From NCBI GenBank assembly GCA_030704615.1, contig CM060731.1, positions 37,200,001 through 37,264,000 of the forward strand: a stretch of DNA of 64,000 nt, given 5' to 3'. A program made the translations under genes and the position numbers. The notes under the pieces are model-generated. The model saw nothing but the letters and a program-made list of their open reading frames with translations, searched no databases and was not told where the DNA came from. Positions 1 through 11,599 of the stretch are shown in pieces (the stretch's first letter is position 1; each line of letters starts with the position of its first letter). The stretch comes from Takakia lepidozioides. Taxonomy: Eukaryota > Streptophyta > Takakiopsida > Takakiales > Takakiaceae.

Positions 1-179
1 GACAAGCCTGTCAGGCTGAGGTGCATCAAAGGCAGCAAATCATAAGTCAAAAGTAAGAAACCAGGAGCAAGCGGGCCGAAATCGGGGCTGCCGGCAGCAG
101 CCAAGTAAAGACGCCATACACACTAGGTTCCCGTTGCCCACATCCTTATCTGCAAGCTCAAGAGAATTCAAAGCAAGTA

Positions 180-2625
180 GGATCCTCACCTAGTCCCATC
201 ACAAACCCCCACAAAAACCAACAGGTTAGTGAGGATTGTGGAACCCTAGGTGAATCACAGACCCCTACACTTGTCATCGATGTCAACTAAGAACCTCAAA
301 ATCAAGAGAGAAAGACATAAAGCAAAAGGAACCCTAATCACCAAAAGCACCTTGAGCGATTGGGGAAGATAACCATGCGCCATCGCCACCAACAAGTCAC
401 CTCTAGCAAAGCAAAGGAGAAGTGAAGCATACAAGCACTCTTGCTACGTTTAAGAAGGGAGAGAGAGATACTTCCCAACACAAGCGCCGCTGCGAAAATT
501 AAAAGCCAGAGGAGGGAAAGAGACGATGCATTCAGAGCATAGTCTCCCGCCTATGAGAAGAGACAAAGCGCCGCCATTGCGCATCCCCAGGAGATCGTCC
601 AGCATGGGTACGATGCAACAAACAGGGTAGCAGCAAAATGTAGACGCCATAACGCTCATCCCGCGAGCTCAAAAGCACGAGCAGTGCTTCTGACGGCGGG
701 AGAGACACCCTAGGGCTCTTGCCCGATTTTTCATCCGTGCAAGATGAGTAATCAACACCACATGTTTCGAAACCCGACGGATGTCATCCGTTAGCTAGGT
801 TTAAACAGTAGGTTATAGGGTAGGGGATACGGTTTCACTCCTTAATTAACCATAATTAAGAGTAATTAATCATCAGTCCAAGGCCATCATAGGCTGTACA
901 TTTCATCCGGTTCAGATGAAAAAGTCATTGAGTTCATCCGTTGGAGAAAGTTCGTCAATAGAATGGAAAAACAGTAAATAACATCCAAAGCATCGGTTTT
1001 ACATCCTAACAGGTAATTCAACATCCCCAAAAGAATTTTTTTGTGCCTCATCCAGTACGGAAAAAAAGCTATAAAAGAGGAATGAACGAATTAGTATCAT
1101 GGTATTTTTCATCCGGTATGGATGGAAAAATAGGATGCCAGTGGCAACCCCTACAGAGGTAATTCCTCATTCTCTGGTGACTCATCCGGTATGGGTGAAA
1201 GTCAATAAAAGAAGAATGAAAAAATCATAAACTCAGCTTAGAGGTAATTTAATGTCCACCCTGGTAATTCATCCGGTATGGATGAAAAAATGTTATAGGG
1301 CGGGTGAAAAAATTGTCACAATCCATCCGGAAAAATAGGAAATTAACACTGATAAAACCGGCCAATTCCAAGGAGGGAGGGAGACAGAGGGAGAGGCAAC
1401 AAAGGAAAAAAAAAAATGGGGGGGGTGTGACCAGTTGCTTAGTCACACACCCCCCCCCCCCCCCCCCCATTTTTTTATTTTATTTTTTGGTTTCCCTCTC
1501 TCTCCCTCTCTCTCCCTCTCTCTCCCTCTGGAAACTGGGCTTATGGAATTGTTGTCCCGACTTCCATCTTTGAGGAAATTGAAAAAAATTGAAAAATTGG
1601 GTTGCAGGGAATTTTGGATGTTTTTCATCCAAAATACTAATTTTTCCCTAGTGAAATATTTCTTCACTAAATACCTGTGAGTTGCAAAACTCCCGTCAGT
1701 TTCTACTTTTTCAATCCAACCTGGATGAAAAAAGGACTTCATCTGACAGGACCTAAATACGGGACAAGACAAGTATAAACCCCTGATGTTTTTCATCTAA
1801 CCTAGATGAAATACGGACTACATCCGTTGAGTACACGATGTCTTTCATCTTCCGCGAATGAGAAACGGACAACGTCCGTCAGGCTTACAGGCTGACGGAT
1901 GTTTTTCATCCTGAGAAGGATGAATGATGGGCCAGACAAGGGAAAACCCTGCGCAACCCTAATGTCTTTCTTTTTGCGCTGCGAGAGAGCGCGCGCGCTT
2001 GGGAGGAGCGATGGTGCTCGTGCTGCAGATACCTTGAGTTGCCAATCCTTGAGTGTTTATGGCTCCTGTGAGCGCCGCCTATGCAGGCTCTTTAAGGCGA
2101 TGGCGGTGGCTTAGAGATGAGGGAAGATTCACTGTCTCAGTTGTCTATTTTTTTGCTGCACAAGGGAACCGCGGCAGTGATGGCGGAGGTACCACCTGCA
2201 TGCTTATGACGTTTCCCTAGGAGCCCTCCTCTGGATCTTTGATGAATGGCGGCGTCTTGGTAGAACAAGGAAGTCTCTCTCCCTCCCTTTATAAACCCTA
2301 CCTTTTGAGACCAAGCTCTTTTTTCATGTGCTTGACAAGACTTTGCTTTGGTTGAGGTAGCAGTGCTGTGGTGCTGGCGGAGTCCTCCCTGCACGGTTAG
2401 GCTTGTGGAGAGATGGCAACTCTCCCCCAGACAGTAAAAAAGGTTCTTTTTTCTGTTTGTTTTGCTTCCCGCTTTCTTGCATTCTCTGCGCTTAGATTCA
2501 AGTGTATGTGACCTCGATAGCAAGTGTGGAAGCCTGTTACTCACCTCGTGCATCCTCACTAACTCACAATGAGTTGTGGTTGTTTTTGGGACGTGCACAG
2601 GTGAGGGCTTCCACTTAATATTCTG
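180..2625. mobile_element. Foldback-like element with long inverted arms
   Basis: The sequence near 180-260 is recognisable as the reverse complement of that near 2,540-2,625, and more closely of 9,070-9,165. The shared outer end includes a cctcacct...cac...gttagtgaggat pattern. Between the ends both arms are sprinkled with a tcatccgg/gatgaaa motif on opposite strands (about 720-1,330 and 1,620-1,920). They meet at a G-run/C-run hairpin at 1,360-1,540. No transposase is encoded; the small ORFs look fortuitous. I read it as a non-autonomous foldback or long-terminal-inverted-repeat element. The arms are diverged, so the exact ends are uncertain. Confidence 0.45.
1362..1540. repeat. G-run/C-run hairpin with CCCTCTCT microsatellite
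   Basis: A purine-rich left arm (GGGAGGGAGACAGAGGG, A-run, then eight or more G) faces a mirror arm of C-run, T-run and repeated CCCTCTCT. The tip holds GTGTGAC and GTCACAC around a short loop near 1,431-1,442. The strand should fold back, and the G runs could form quadruplex structures. It sits at the symmetry centre of the surrounding inverted arms. Confidence 0.7.
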
Positions 2626-2639
2626 ATGTCTAGGTGCTA

Positions 2640-3820
2640 CTGGATGCCAAGTGGGATTGCAGAGCAGGGGAAGGAATCGCTTGCCAGGGACTCATCTTAA
2701 AATGTTGAAAAACTAAACTACTCTATGGTTTTTCTTGATCCTACCTCTTTCCTTCCTTTATTTTTGAAGAACAAGTGTAATGCTTTCTACGATGGGCTAT
2801 TTTCGGCCTAGCCAGTGGAAGACCTCTGCTTTGTTGTGACAGCCGGGTTTATGATGGCTTGTGTGAGAGACACCATCTGTTTTCCAAGCACTAGTTTGCT
2901 TTGCTTACCTTATGGTAGTTGGAAACAATTTGAGAGGCTGCAAGGAACTGTTTGTTGCAGCTATTCAGGTACCCATATTGGCCCCTGTTATGTTCCAACC
3001 CGGATGGCTTTGTTAGCTAGAGGTATGGTGAAGATTCTGCCTGTGGATATTCGGCTGACAATGAAATATGACAGCAATATATAATTGGTAACTGGTTTTT
3101 GAGGCAGCCAGGGTGGTCAAGTGGAAATACCCCCTGGACATGGTGTAATGACATGGTCAAATGTGGAATGATGTGAAAGGTGTACTGACAGTATCATATA
3201 CTGTCACAGGATGTGTATGCAGTCCTTTATCTTTACCTTGTTGTGTCATGAACTTTGATTTTCAGCTCTAGCAAGAAATAAAGGTATAGGGGTAATCTGG
3301 AAAACTTACCAGACATATCCACCTCCCCTGTGGGGGCAAGCTGTGCTGCAGACCAGTCTAAACCAATACCGGCAGGGCAAGGTATTTAAAATCTGTGATG
3401 TCTAAGTGTTCTTTTTGTTCTCTCTGATTTCTTAAAAAAAACCCTCCATGACACCCATGGGGTTTGAATAAGTATGCTTGGACTACAGCTTGCAGACAGT
3501 AAATCTGTATGACCATTTGACCTGCAACACATCAAGGCCAAAATATGGCCAAGTACCCGCCATCCCACCCATACCTCTGAATGTATATCTTGATCATGAC
3601 TGGTGGTCAATCAGCATCAGGGGCATACTCTTTGGGTTATGAATAAAACTGACATGATTACATTACTGTGCATGGATGTAATTCTGGATTTTCTAAAGCT
3701 TGATGATTGATGGATGGTGCCACTGTTAAGTGGCTGATATGTCTGATTATTCTTCTTATTCATGACAACGACCTTAGGGGTCCTGTCTTTGTCTTGACAT
3801 GACAAAAAATATCTTCCCTC
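2640..3820. other. No gene recognised
   Basis: Short ORFs only, none with recognisable protein similarity or a coding look. No RNA gene or regulatory site could be supported here. Confidence 0.5.
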
Positions 3821-3826
3821 TTTTTT

Positions 3827-4134
3827 AAGCTCCCGACGAGATGAGTTTAAGGTCAGATGGTGGGGTCAGCTGCTTTTGTTTCCCCAAGAGAGGGGGCAAC
3901 AAAGAAAAAAAATGAATGTGGGGGGGGAGTGACTGAGCAGCAGCAGCTGCTCGATCACTCCCCCCCCCCCCACCTTCTTTTCTTTTCTTTCTTGCCCCCT
4001 GATGTCTCCCTCTCACTCCCTCTCTCTGTCCCTCTCCCCCTCTCCCTCTCCCTCTCTCTCCTCTCTTATGTGCTACTCTCTTTTAAGCTCCCGACAAGAT
4101 AAATTCAAGGTCAGATGGTGGGTTCAGCTGTAAC
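3827..4134. repeat. G/C hairpin with CT-rich tract, flanked by ~50-bp direct repeats
   Basis: A palindrome centred near 3,945 has an inner perfect arm GAGCAGC/GCTGCTC and outer GGGGGAGTGA/TCACTCCCCC arms. It is followed by CCCTCTCT-type repeats to about 4,066. The block lies between two nearly identical direct repeats of about 50 bp (3,827-3,875 and 4,082-4,134, both starting TTTTAAGCTCCCGAC). The layout matches the hairpins at 1.4 kb and 8.1 kb. The direct repeats could be an unusually long target duplication or a local tandem duplication. Confidence 0.65.
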
Positions 4135-4136
4135 AT

Positions 4137-4625
4137 ATGTCCAACACCAGATATCCTAAGTTAATCGACTCTATATCTTGGAAACAGGACTGCCCTGTCA
4201 AACAGGGTAAGCCCTGGGAGAAGAGAGTAGAAGAGATTCTCAAGGATCAGAATCTGGACCTGCAAGTTTTGACCTTGCTGGATGAACCTGACTTAGAGAG
4301 TGTAGTGTCCAAAGCCATGTCTGTTACCATGGATGCGCTCAAGGGTCTATCCCACTCTTGGCACCAGACTGAAATTTAAACTTAGGACAGGAAGCCTACC
4401 TTTGAACAGTAAATAGAAGTAGAGAGGAAAGGGAGAGTGCAATTGCCCGTTATGTGGGTAATCTGAAGACAATATTCATTTTCTGATGTCCGGGGTTCTC
4501 TCACCAAAGAGACGCTCTCTTCAAATCTATCAAGGGAATTGTGCATGTACCTCTGTTTACCAACTTTAAAAGTCTCGAGGCTGAGCCAAAAGCCCAGCCC
4601 CTTCTGCTCAGTAACCCCCCCCCCA
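4137..4625 (+). pseudogene. LINE (non-LTR retrotransposon) ORF2 3'-end fragment
   Basis: The reading frame at 4,137-4,379 plus the following 240 bases form the 3' part of a LINE ORF2. The second part is nearly identical in DNA to 62,085-62,275. There the intact frame shows a zf-RVT-like zinc motif (CPLCG...HFLIHCPGF). In this copy a small deletion and stops break the zinc motif. Similarity ends at a C run and CT-rich tract at 4,613-4,690, which resembles the tail of the 62-kb copy. The 4,137-4,379 part is assigned to the LINE only by position and frame. Confidence 0.6.
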
Positions 4626-4639
4626 ACTTTTTTTGTTTT

Positions 4640-5170
4640 GTTTTGTTTCGTCATCTCTTCCTCTCTCTCCTACTCTCTCTCTCACTTTTGATGTGACATA
4701 CAAGTTATGGACAACTCTCGACATCTTTCCTTTGATCCCACATGACAAGACAGACCATAGACCATCTCCCCACCCTGACCTACCTCTGATGCTGCTGGTG
4801 CTTCAAGCAAGCTGTTGCGGCTGCCAACGACGCGGGTCCCCGCTGATGTAGGGCGTCTCTCCCCCGCTCACCACGGCCTCTCTCTCTTCAGCGAGTTTAG
4901 ATCGCGCTTCTGCGCGGCGTTTCTACCACATAGGGGAGAGAGAGATCAGCCCGTGCTTAGGGCAAGAAAACAAGAGAGAAAGTGAGGGAGGAGGCGGTGC
5001 TTACCTTGGGCGTTGGAGCAGCGTTGGGGCAAACTCCTTGGGGCCTTGCGACCACCTCGGGCTCAACAGCAGGTGCGTTTCTTCTCCACCCTAAACCCCA
5101 CTCTCCGAACTACCTCTCTCCCAAAGACCAAACAAAAACGGGAGGGGAAGGAGGTGCTTCAAGCACTTAG
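4640..5170. other. CT-rich and gene-free stretch
   Basis: CT-rich simple sequence (4,650-4,690) is followed by unremarkable DNA with several short ORFs. No gene or RNA was recognised. The left terminus of the CACTA element should lie at the end of this stretch, but I do not see a clean CACTA motif. Confidence 0.4.
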
Positions 5171-5179
5171 GGAAAAAAA

Positions 5180-5470
5180 TAAATAAACGCGGCGCCTACG
5201 TGCGACGCCCAGCCGTCGCACGCATGCGCCCCACCCTTTTGTTGAAATGTATAAATGGTATTCTCGACAGCGGCCCGTCGCTGCTTGCGACCCTCGGCCC
5301 CATAAATTAAAAAAACACGTCACCTCCCACGACGGCTTTCCGTCGTGGGGTGCGACCCCCAGCTAAAAAGTGAAGAAAAAACCCGTTGACAAAAATGCGA
5401 CGCGAGGGTGTCGCAGGAGGCGACGACCGACCTTTCTGGGTTTAGGGTTAAGCGGCGTTTGGGGTTCTTA
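5180..5470. repeat. CACTA left subterminal repeat zone
   Basis: Dense GTCGCA, GCGACG and CGTCG modules, several as small inverted pairs (for example ACGACGGC...CCGTCGTGG near 5,330). In plant CACTA elements such repeats are the binding sites of the TNPA-type protein. The zone is the inverted counterpart of 18,130-19,010. Confidence 0.7.
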
Positions 5471-6379
5471 GTTTTTATTTTTATTTTGTTTGTTTTCATA
5501 TGGTACTGGGTTAGGGTGTTTGCTTTTCTTTACGGTGCTGGGTTTTGGATTGGCGGTTTTGGTTGTGGGTCTTGGGGTTGAAAGGATAAACGGTGTAATT
5601 AGGATTCACATACCCAAAATGTGGTTCAATCTGATAAGCGCAAAGCGCTGGGTCTCAATAAAAAATTTCATGGTGTGGGCATCCTGAAGATAGAACGTGA
5701 GGAAGGATTTATTGTCTTGGGCTCTCTAGCACCATAGGGATGTTCCGCCTTTGGTTATCAATTTTGAAAGCCCCGAGGCTGAGGCATAGGGTTTTTTCGC
5801 CAACGATTTTTTAGAAATGAAATTGTTAGTGGTGTGTGTTAATTAGGATGCGATGGTGAGAAATATCGAACCGTCTCCCTCGAGGATGGGGAGGTAGTAC
5901 CACATATTGATTGTGGCCCTAGAGCGACCATTTTTTGTGGCAAGGAGCCACCCATTGCACCTGATTCAATACAGGCTGTCAGGCACAATCGTAGAAGGGA
6001 CCGGGGCCAAATTTCAGGTGATGCGGCGGATGTTGACACTTCGGGATCGAGTCGGGCGCGCCGCGAGTTGCCCCCTCGCGGGCCACCCCATCCAACCACG
6101 TCCACCTTTGACCCCCCCGACATTGGTGCACTAAGTGTTGGGAACAGATACCACCGGGCGGCACCAGACCACCGAGGCGGCGACCGCATGTTGTCGAAAA
6201 ACATTACAAGAAGAACAGGATTGCAGATGCGGCAAAGATGAGTATTTTTCCCACCCCTCTCATTAACATTCATTTAAGGTACATTTAGGTTTATCTAATA
6301 ATATAGTATGATTGGTAAGCATACATGAATCCAAATTACGACATAAGTATTGATGCGTCGTTCATTACGCATATTGCAG

Positions 6380-7005
6380 CCACGACTTGATGCCCAAGCT
6401 CGCAATCACATTGCACAGGAGGCATTTCGCGCCGGTCTCCACGTGCATGTGCCCCCCGAAACTCTAGGAGGGGTCGACTTCACCCTACGTTTCCTCCCCT
6501 TCGGCTTGGGCGGCCTGAGCCGGATCCTCGCCCCCGATGGGAAGCGCATAGGACTATGTTACTGAGGACCGTCCAGCCTCGTTGTTGGGGGAATCATGTC
6601 GACCCTCCCACCCCCATCTGAGAGAATGTGGAGTTTGAGTATTGGGGGAGACGGTATGTTGTGAGAGCCGCTACAGACCTTGCTATGGGTCGGGGTTTAT
6701 TCACGGTCAATGATATTGTGGTTTCTCCTCGGAGAAACAGCATGGTAGACTTGTTTCCCTACTACGGTCCATACTACACCTCCGCGGAGTTCCGTACATT
6801 ACGCCTCAAAGCCCCATACATCCTACCCTATATTTTATGTGTCAACGGACAGGATGTACGTAGACGGGGGTTGTCTCCCATTGAGATCAAATTTTGTGAT
6901 GGTGACCCCGACATCTTCGGCAATGTTGCTGGGCTGGTCAACAGTTCTTTTGGTCATCCTAGGAGAACCAATGTAGTATGGGATGAGCGAAGCGATGGAG
7001 GCTGA
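6380..7005 (+). CDS. SET-domain-like protein carried in the CACTA element (partial gene model)
   Basis: Two reading frames seem to belong to one gene. The first follows an intron-like AG at 6,379 and runs to 6,565. The second, 6,628-7,005, shows a SET-like order: a GRGLF motif near 6,688-6,702, a tyrosine-rich middle (FPYYGPYY), then GNVAGLVNSSFG at about 6,919-6,954 and NVVWDE. In SET methyltransferases the GxG loop binds S-adenosylmethionine and an N-H-S-C-x-P-N block forms the pseudoknot. Here that block is N-S-S with a later NV, so catalysis is uncertain. It lies between the left CACTA end and the transposase on the same strand, where a TNPA-like gene is expected. How the two parts join (intron or frameshift) is unresolved. 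The SET call is by motif order only. Confidence 0.5.
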
Positions 7006-7049
7006 TTTGTCGTTAATTTGACAAAGACCTTGTTTGGTCTTGTCCATGT

Positions 7050-8015
7050 CCCAACAAGATAGTATATCTTCCCTCTCTTCTTTAGACCAGTGTACTTAGT
7101 GGTGTCTGTACACATTATCAATCACTCTCCCTTCTTTTTCCAGATCTGTATATGGCATACTAACACCTTTTTATGGCCATAAGAGATGGTGATCTAGCAC
7201 ATTCTTGAGTGGAGTGACACTTGATGAACTATCACCTGTTGGTTTTTGGCAGATGGTCAAAGCCATGGGATATCAGCCACCTCTTCCGCCATGAACATGG
7301 TGGGGAGCAAAACTCCTTCCTAAGGTATCATCTTCTCCAACAAAAATATATTGGATGATTGGGCATGGAAAATAAGGCATCCTTGATGATACCTAAGATA
7401 AACATTGAGCATCTAAAGGACGTCTGAACGCTGGCACTTTGAGCTAGGCCCTGGTAAGACAACATGCTGGAGTATGTGTGTACACCTTATACATGATCCG
7501 GTCAATGCACATTGCTCTCGTTTGCTGGTCTCTTGTAGCCAATGCCTTATGTCAGAGTTAGATACCTTATGATAAGAATGACTTCCATGTTCTTGGCTCA
7601 AATGCTTCTATGTCGCTCTTGGTTATGGCTTTGCTCTTTATAGCACCATAAAAAATACCCAATTCTATTTTATTGCTGGAAGATGTTTTGTTTGAATCAT
7701 AGGCAGTACATTACTGCCAATGACTAAAGAACAAATATTCATACCTCTTGGGAAAACTGGTTCTATAACCAGATTCTTGGCTGATACACAATAAAGGGGC
7801 TGATAAACAAGGGGCTGATAAATGTTTTTCCTGTTTGATGCTTCCTGACTTTGGGAGTTGAGGATTCTTTCATTGGCCTCTTCTTTCCATTACCAGAGCT
7901 TATGTGCGAGCTAAAAGGTAAAAGTTAAAACTCTACATTCTGATGTAAGTGTTGATGTACCTTCGCTTGTCACAGCTTGTTTTGTTTTTTGACCTTGGAG
8001 AATTGAGATTGTAGG
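7050..8015. other. No gene recognised inside the CACTA element
   Basis: AT-rich sequence with short ORFs only. No similarity to the flanking transposon genes was recognised. It may be CACTA intron or spacer. Confidence 0.4.
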
Positions 8016-8019
8016 CTTT

Positions 8020-9170
8020 TTTATTTGTATGGTTCCTTTGTAACCAGAAATAAAAGCTACAAAGAAGAGGGAGGTCTTTTATGTGATGGGGTCTGGTATG
8101 CACTCCCTTACGGGGTGAGTGCATACCACACTCACTCCATGAGGAGCTGCCATACCAGGGGATGGTTGGTGGGTTCCCTCTCTCTCCCTCTCTCTCCCTC
8201 CCTCCATGGATCTGGCTGGTTCTTTTAAACCGATGGTTTAAACCCAGAGATATGTTAATTAATCCCTAATTAACTTCCTTGATATTTCGTTCATACTGGA
8301 TGATCTGTTGATGATGAAGTCATCAGATGGTGGATTTACCTTTAACAGAATTCAGCCATACCGGCTGATTTCTTACTTTACGGATGACGTCCGAATCTGG
8401 TTAACTTCGGTTAATTACCCTACTTGGATCTTTGGTTTATAAGGTCATGAGGTTTCTATCCTAATGAATGCCAAATGATTTTCATCCCTATCTAGATGTC
8501 ATCCCTGGCGGATGACACAGGGATGAAAAATCGGGATTTTATCAACCGTTTGTTGATGGAGCTCATCCCATGCGGATGAAATCGCGGGGAAATAGCTTCA
8601 TCTCCTCCCTGCCCTAATTTTCTGCACGACAATCGTGCTTACGGTTTGCTGGAACTGAGGGATGGTGGCGGAGTGCGCATTGAGCCCGATTCAGGGCCTT
8701 TGATTACTATGGTGCTGGCAAGATTCCAGTACTTTCTTCCTCTCTTGGGGTGCGCAATGGCGGCAGTGCCTTCAATTTCCCTGTGGCGGTTGTCTCTCAT
8801 GTTGGCGGGCGATCTACTCAGCTTGTGATCGTTTGTTGTGCCCTTCATTGATCATTAAGATACAACGGCGCATCTTAAGACCTCAGGGAAGTGAATGAAC
8901 CTGTTAAAATGCTTGGGCAATCCACTCTTTTTGTGTTTTGTTGTTTGTTGGTTTTGGGAGCCATTTTACAGGCTTCTCTTCTGCAAACCATCAAGGTGAT
9001 GGCTTGTTTATGCTCTGATTTCTTTCTACTCCTGCTTTGGAATGCATGTTGTACAGCGATAACAAGCGTGAGACCTATGATTCACCTGGGGTTCCACAAT
9101 CCTTACTAACCTGTCGGTTTTTGTGGGGGCTTGTGATGGGACCAGGTGAGGGTCCTCACTTAATATAATT
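8020..9170 (+). mobile_element. Single arm of the foldback-like element family
   Basis: It starts at a hairpin (perfect 11-bp arms GGTATGCACTC/GAGTGCATACC at 8,095-8,127) with CCCTCTCT repeats. It continues with the gatgaaa/tcatcc motif zone (8,280-8,600). It ends at 9,070-9,165 with a close reverse complement of 180-260. It is therefore one outward-reading arm like those of the 0.2-2.6 kb element. Its partner arm is missing, so this copy is partial and probably inserted in the CACTA element. Confidence 0.5.
8095..8127. repeat. Perfect 11-bp inverted repeat hairpin
   Basis: GGTATGCACTC, an 11-base loop, then GAGTGCATACC. It sits just upstream of a CCCTCTCT tract, the same hairpin-plus-tract layout as at 1.4 kb and 3.9 kb. 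Confidence 0.8.
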
Positions 9171-9245
9171 CTTTGAGCTTGAAGTTGAATGAAATCGAGC
9201 TACTGATGCGACGCCGCAACTTCTGTATCATTGGGGGAGAAGACC

Positions 9246-10045
9246 TCTTTCTGCCTCCTTGTCCTTGATAAATTGAGAGAAAAAAGACTATATGCCAAGT
9301 TGAAAAAATATCTTTTCCACCAATCTGAAGTCGAATTTTTGGGCTACATTATTTCCGACAAAAGAGTCTTTATGGATCAGAAGAAAATACAAACCATCAT
9401 CGAGTGGATTAAACCAACTTCGGTCCGAGATGTACAATGTTTTCTAGGATTTGCAAATTTCTATAGAATCTTCATCAAAGATTACTCCAAAATTGCTGCA
9501 CCATTGACACGACACACATGGAAGGACAAATTTGTATGGGACGAGAAGGCTAACCAGACATTTGAAAGGCTGAAGCAGACATTTACAACGGCTCCAATAC
9601 TGGTACATGCAGACCAATCTAAACCATTCTTTTTTGAAGCAGATGCATCGGACTTTGCACTTGACGCGGTACTCTCTCAATACGGTACAGATGGCCGACT
9701 TCACCCTGTTGGTTTTCGTTCTCGCAAATTTTCCGCTGCGGAGATCAATTATGAAATCCATGATAAGAATTTCTAGCGATTATTGATGCTTTTGAGGAGT
9801 GACATCATCTATTGGAGGGAGCTCTAACATCAGGTACACCTAATCACAAAAACCTTGAGTATTTTATGAGTGCTCGTGTTTTGAATCGACGTCAAGCGAG
9901 ATAGAGTATATCACTAGCAAGGTTTGATTTTGTTATTACCTACCGTCCCGGACATCTTCAAGAAAAACCAGATGTTCTTTCTCGTCGATCGTATCTTGCG
10001 CCAAAAGAAGGGGATGCAGCTTTTGACCAACAAAAATCCATCATC
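9246..10045 (+). pseudogene. gypsy reverse transcriptase (3' part) and RNase H remnant
   Basis: The frame at 9,246-9,776 carries the end of the RT thumb and connection (FLGYIISD, FLGFANFYRIFIKDYSKIA) and the start of RNase H with its DASDFALDAVL motif. A one-base loss near 9,770 shifts the frame. RNase H then continues, with stops, as [19 protein letters not shown] and [15 protein letters not shown] at 9,902-9,904 replaces the TGG seen in the sister copy. The RT active-site YxDD lay upstream of the truncation. Confidence 0.85.
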
Positions 10046-10975
10046 TTGAAACCAACAAATATCCAAGTGAACATGTTATCCATGTCCACCTGTGACGATG
10101 TAGAGATCATAAAGAAGATTCAGGAAGCACTGAAGAGCGACCAATTTGCTACGATACTACGAAGTCAACTAAATCGACCTCGAGACAACCCACATATTAC
10201 AAACGACTTCGAATTCAAAGATGACTTACTTTATTTCAAGGGACTTCTCTATGTACATCCAGGATCTACACGACTTAGAATTCTTCAAACATGTCATGAT
10301 TTTTCGGCTGCAGGACATTTCGGCTTCAACAAAACAATGGAATTGATATCTTGGGACTACTGGTGGCCGCAGATGTGGAAACTCGTGAAAGAATTTATAA
10401 AATCTTGCGACACGTGTGCTAAAGCGAAGGGACCACGACATCGACCTTACGGCTTTCTTCAACCATTACCCATTCCCAAGGGTCCATGGTCGTCCGTGTC
10501 TATGGACTTTATTACAGACCTTCCAGTTTCCAAGACCACCGATTCAATCCTTGTTATTGTATATCGTTTTACAAAGATGACACATTTCATTCCATGTAAT
10601 AAGATGCTTACTGGCGAGGAAACTACAAGACTCTTCCTCAATAATATCTACCGCATTCATGGACTCCCGAAGGACATCATATCTGATCGAGGACCACAGT
10701 TCATATCAAATTTCTGGAGGGGATTATTTCACATATTGGATACTAAGATCAACCTCTCTACAGCTAATCATCCACAAACTGATAGTCAAACCGAAAGTGT
10801 AAACCAGATTTTGGAGCAGTATCTTCGTTGTACGATAAATTATCACAAAGATAATTGGACGGACCTTCTGTCATTGGCTGAGTTTGCCTACACAACACTA
10901 TACATTCTTCGACCAAGCAAACTCAATTTTTCTCCAATTATGGTCATCGTCCTCGAGCAAACCATTTCCACATGA
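10046..10975 (+). pseudogene. gypsy integrase (zinc-binding and DDE core)
   Basis: About 300 residues are open. The HHCC zinc-binding domain (GHFGFNKTMELI...CDTCAKAKG) comes first. The DDE core follows: D in SMDFITDLPV, D in IISDRGPQF, E in the QTESVNQILEQYL region. In the canonical second motif the partner shows DGQTERVN; here it is DSQTESVN. A frameshift near 10,900 (relative to the sister copy at 42,880) garbles the end of the core. The integrase would insert element cDNA into nuclear DNA. Confidence 0.9.
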
Positions 10976-11129
10976 AGACTGTTGGAAGCCTTGCTAAAGA
11001 AAACCTTGCTACTCATCTCGCTACGATTCACAAGGAGCTTATATTCCACCTCGCAGAAGCTCAAAAACAATACAAGAAATATGCAGATCAACGTCGCCAA
11101 CTCCAACCCAGTTCAAGGTCGGAGATCAT

Positions 11130-11558
11130 GTGTGGCTTCTTCGACGGGACATACAAACCTCGCGACCATCAGGGAAGTTGGATTATCAACGCCTGGGACC
11201 ATTCAAAATTATTCGACAAATAAATCCGGTCAGTTTTTGGCTTAAACTCCCACGAAGTATGCGCATCCATCCAGTCTTTCATGTTTCATTATTGGAGTTG
11301 TATAATCCATCGAATATTCGAGGGAGAGTCTCCGTACCACCTCCACCAATCGAAGTCAATCAGGAAATTGAGTATGAAGTCGACGAAGTCCTAGACTCTC
11401 GCATCAAGTATAAACGTCTTGAGTATTTCGTATATTGGAAAGGTTACGACATCAGCGAACGAACGTGGGAACCTTCATCCAACCTCGCCAATGCATCTGA
11501 CAAAGTCCAAGAGTTTCATCAACGATATCTTGCTAAGCCCCGAGCTACACGTCAATAA
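11130..11558 (+). pseudogene. gypsy integrase C-terminal domain and chromodomain
   Basis: The frame opens in the GPF/GPY module of the integrase C terminus (LDYQRLGPFKII) and PVFHVSLLELY. It ends with a canonical chromodomain: EYEVDEVLDSRI, LEYFVYWKGYD, ERTWEP and a helix ending at the stop. In chromoviruses this domain reads methylated histone H3 and steers integration to heterochromatin. The aromatic cage positions (Y/V-W-W) appear intact in this copy; the sister copy has lost one W to a stop. Confidence 0.9.
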
Positions 11559-11599
11559 GACGTCACAACGATGATGTCAGCCAAGTTAGCTTCAAGGTG

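Noticed and set aside
2137-2598. 153-codon minus-strand ORF
   Set aside because: Lies in the right arm of the foldback-like element, has no recognisable domain and a biased composition; read as fortuitous.
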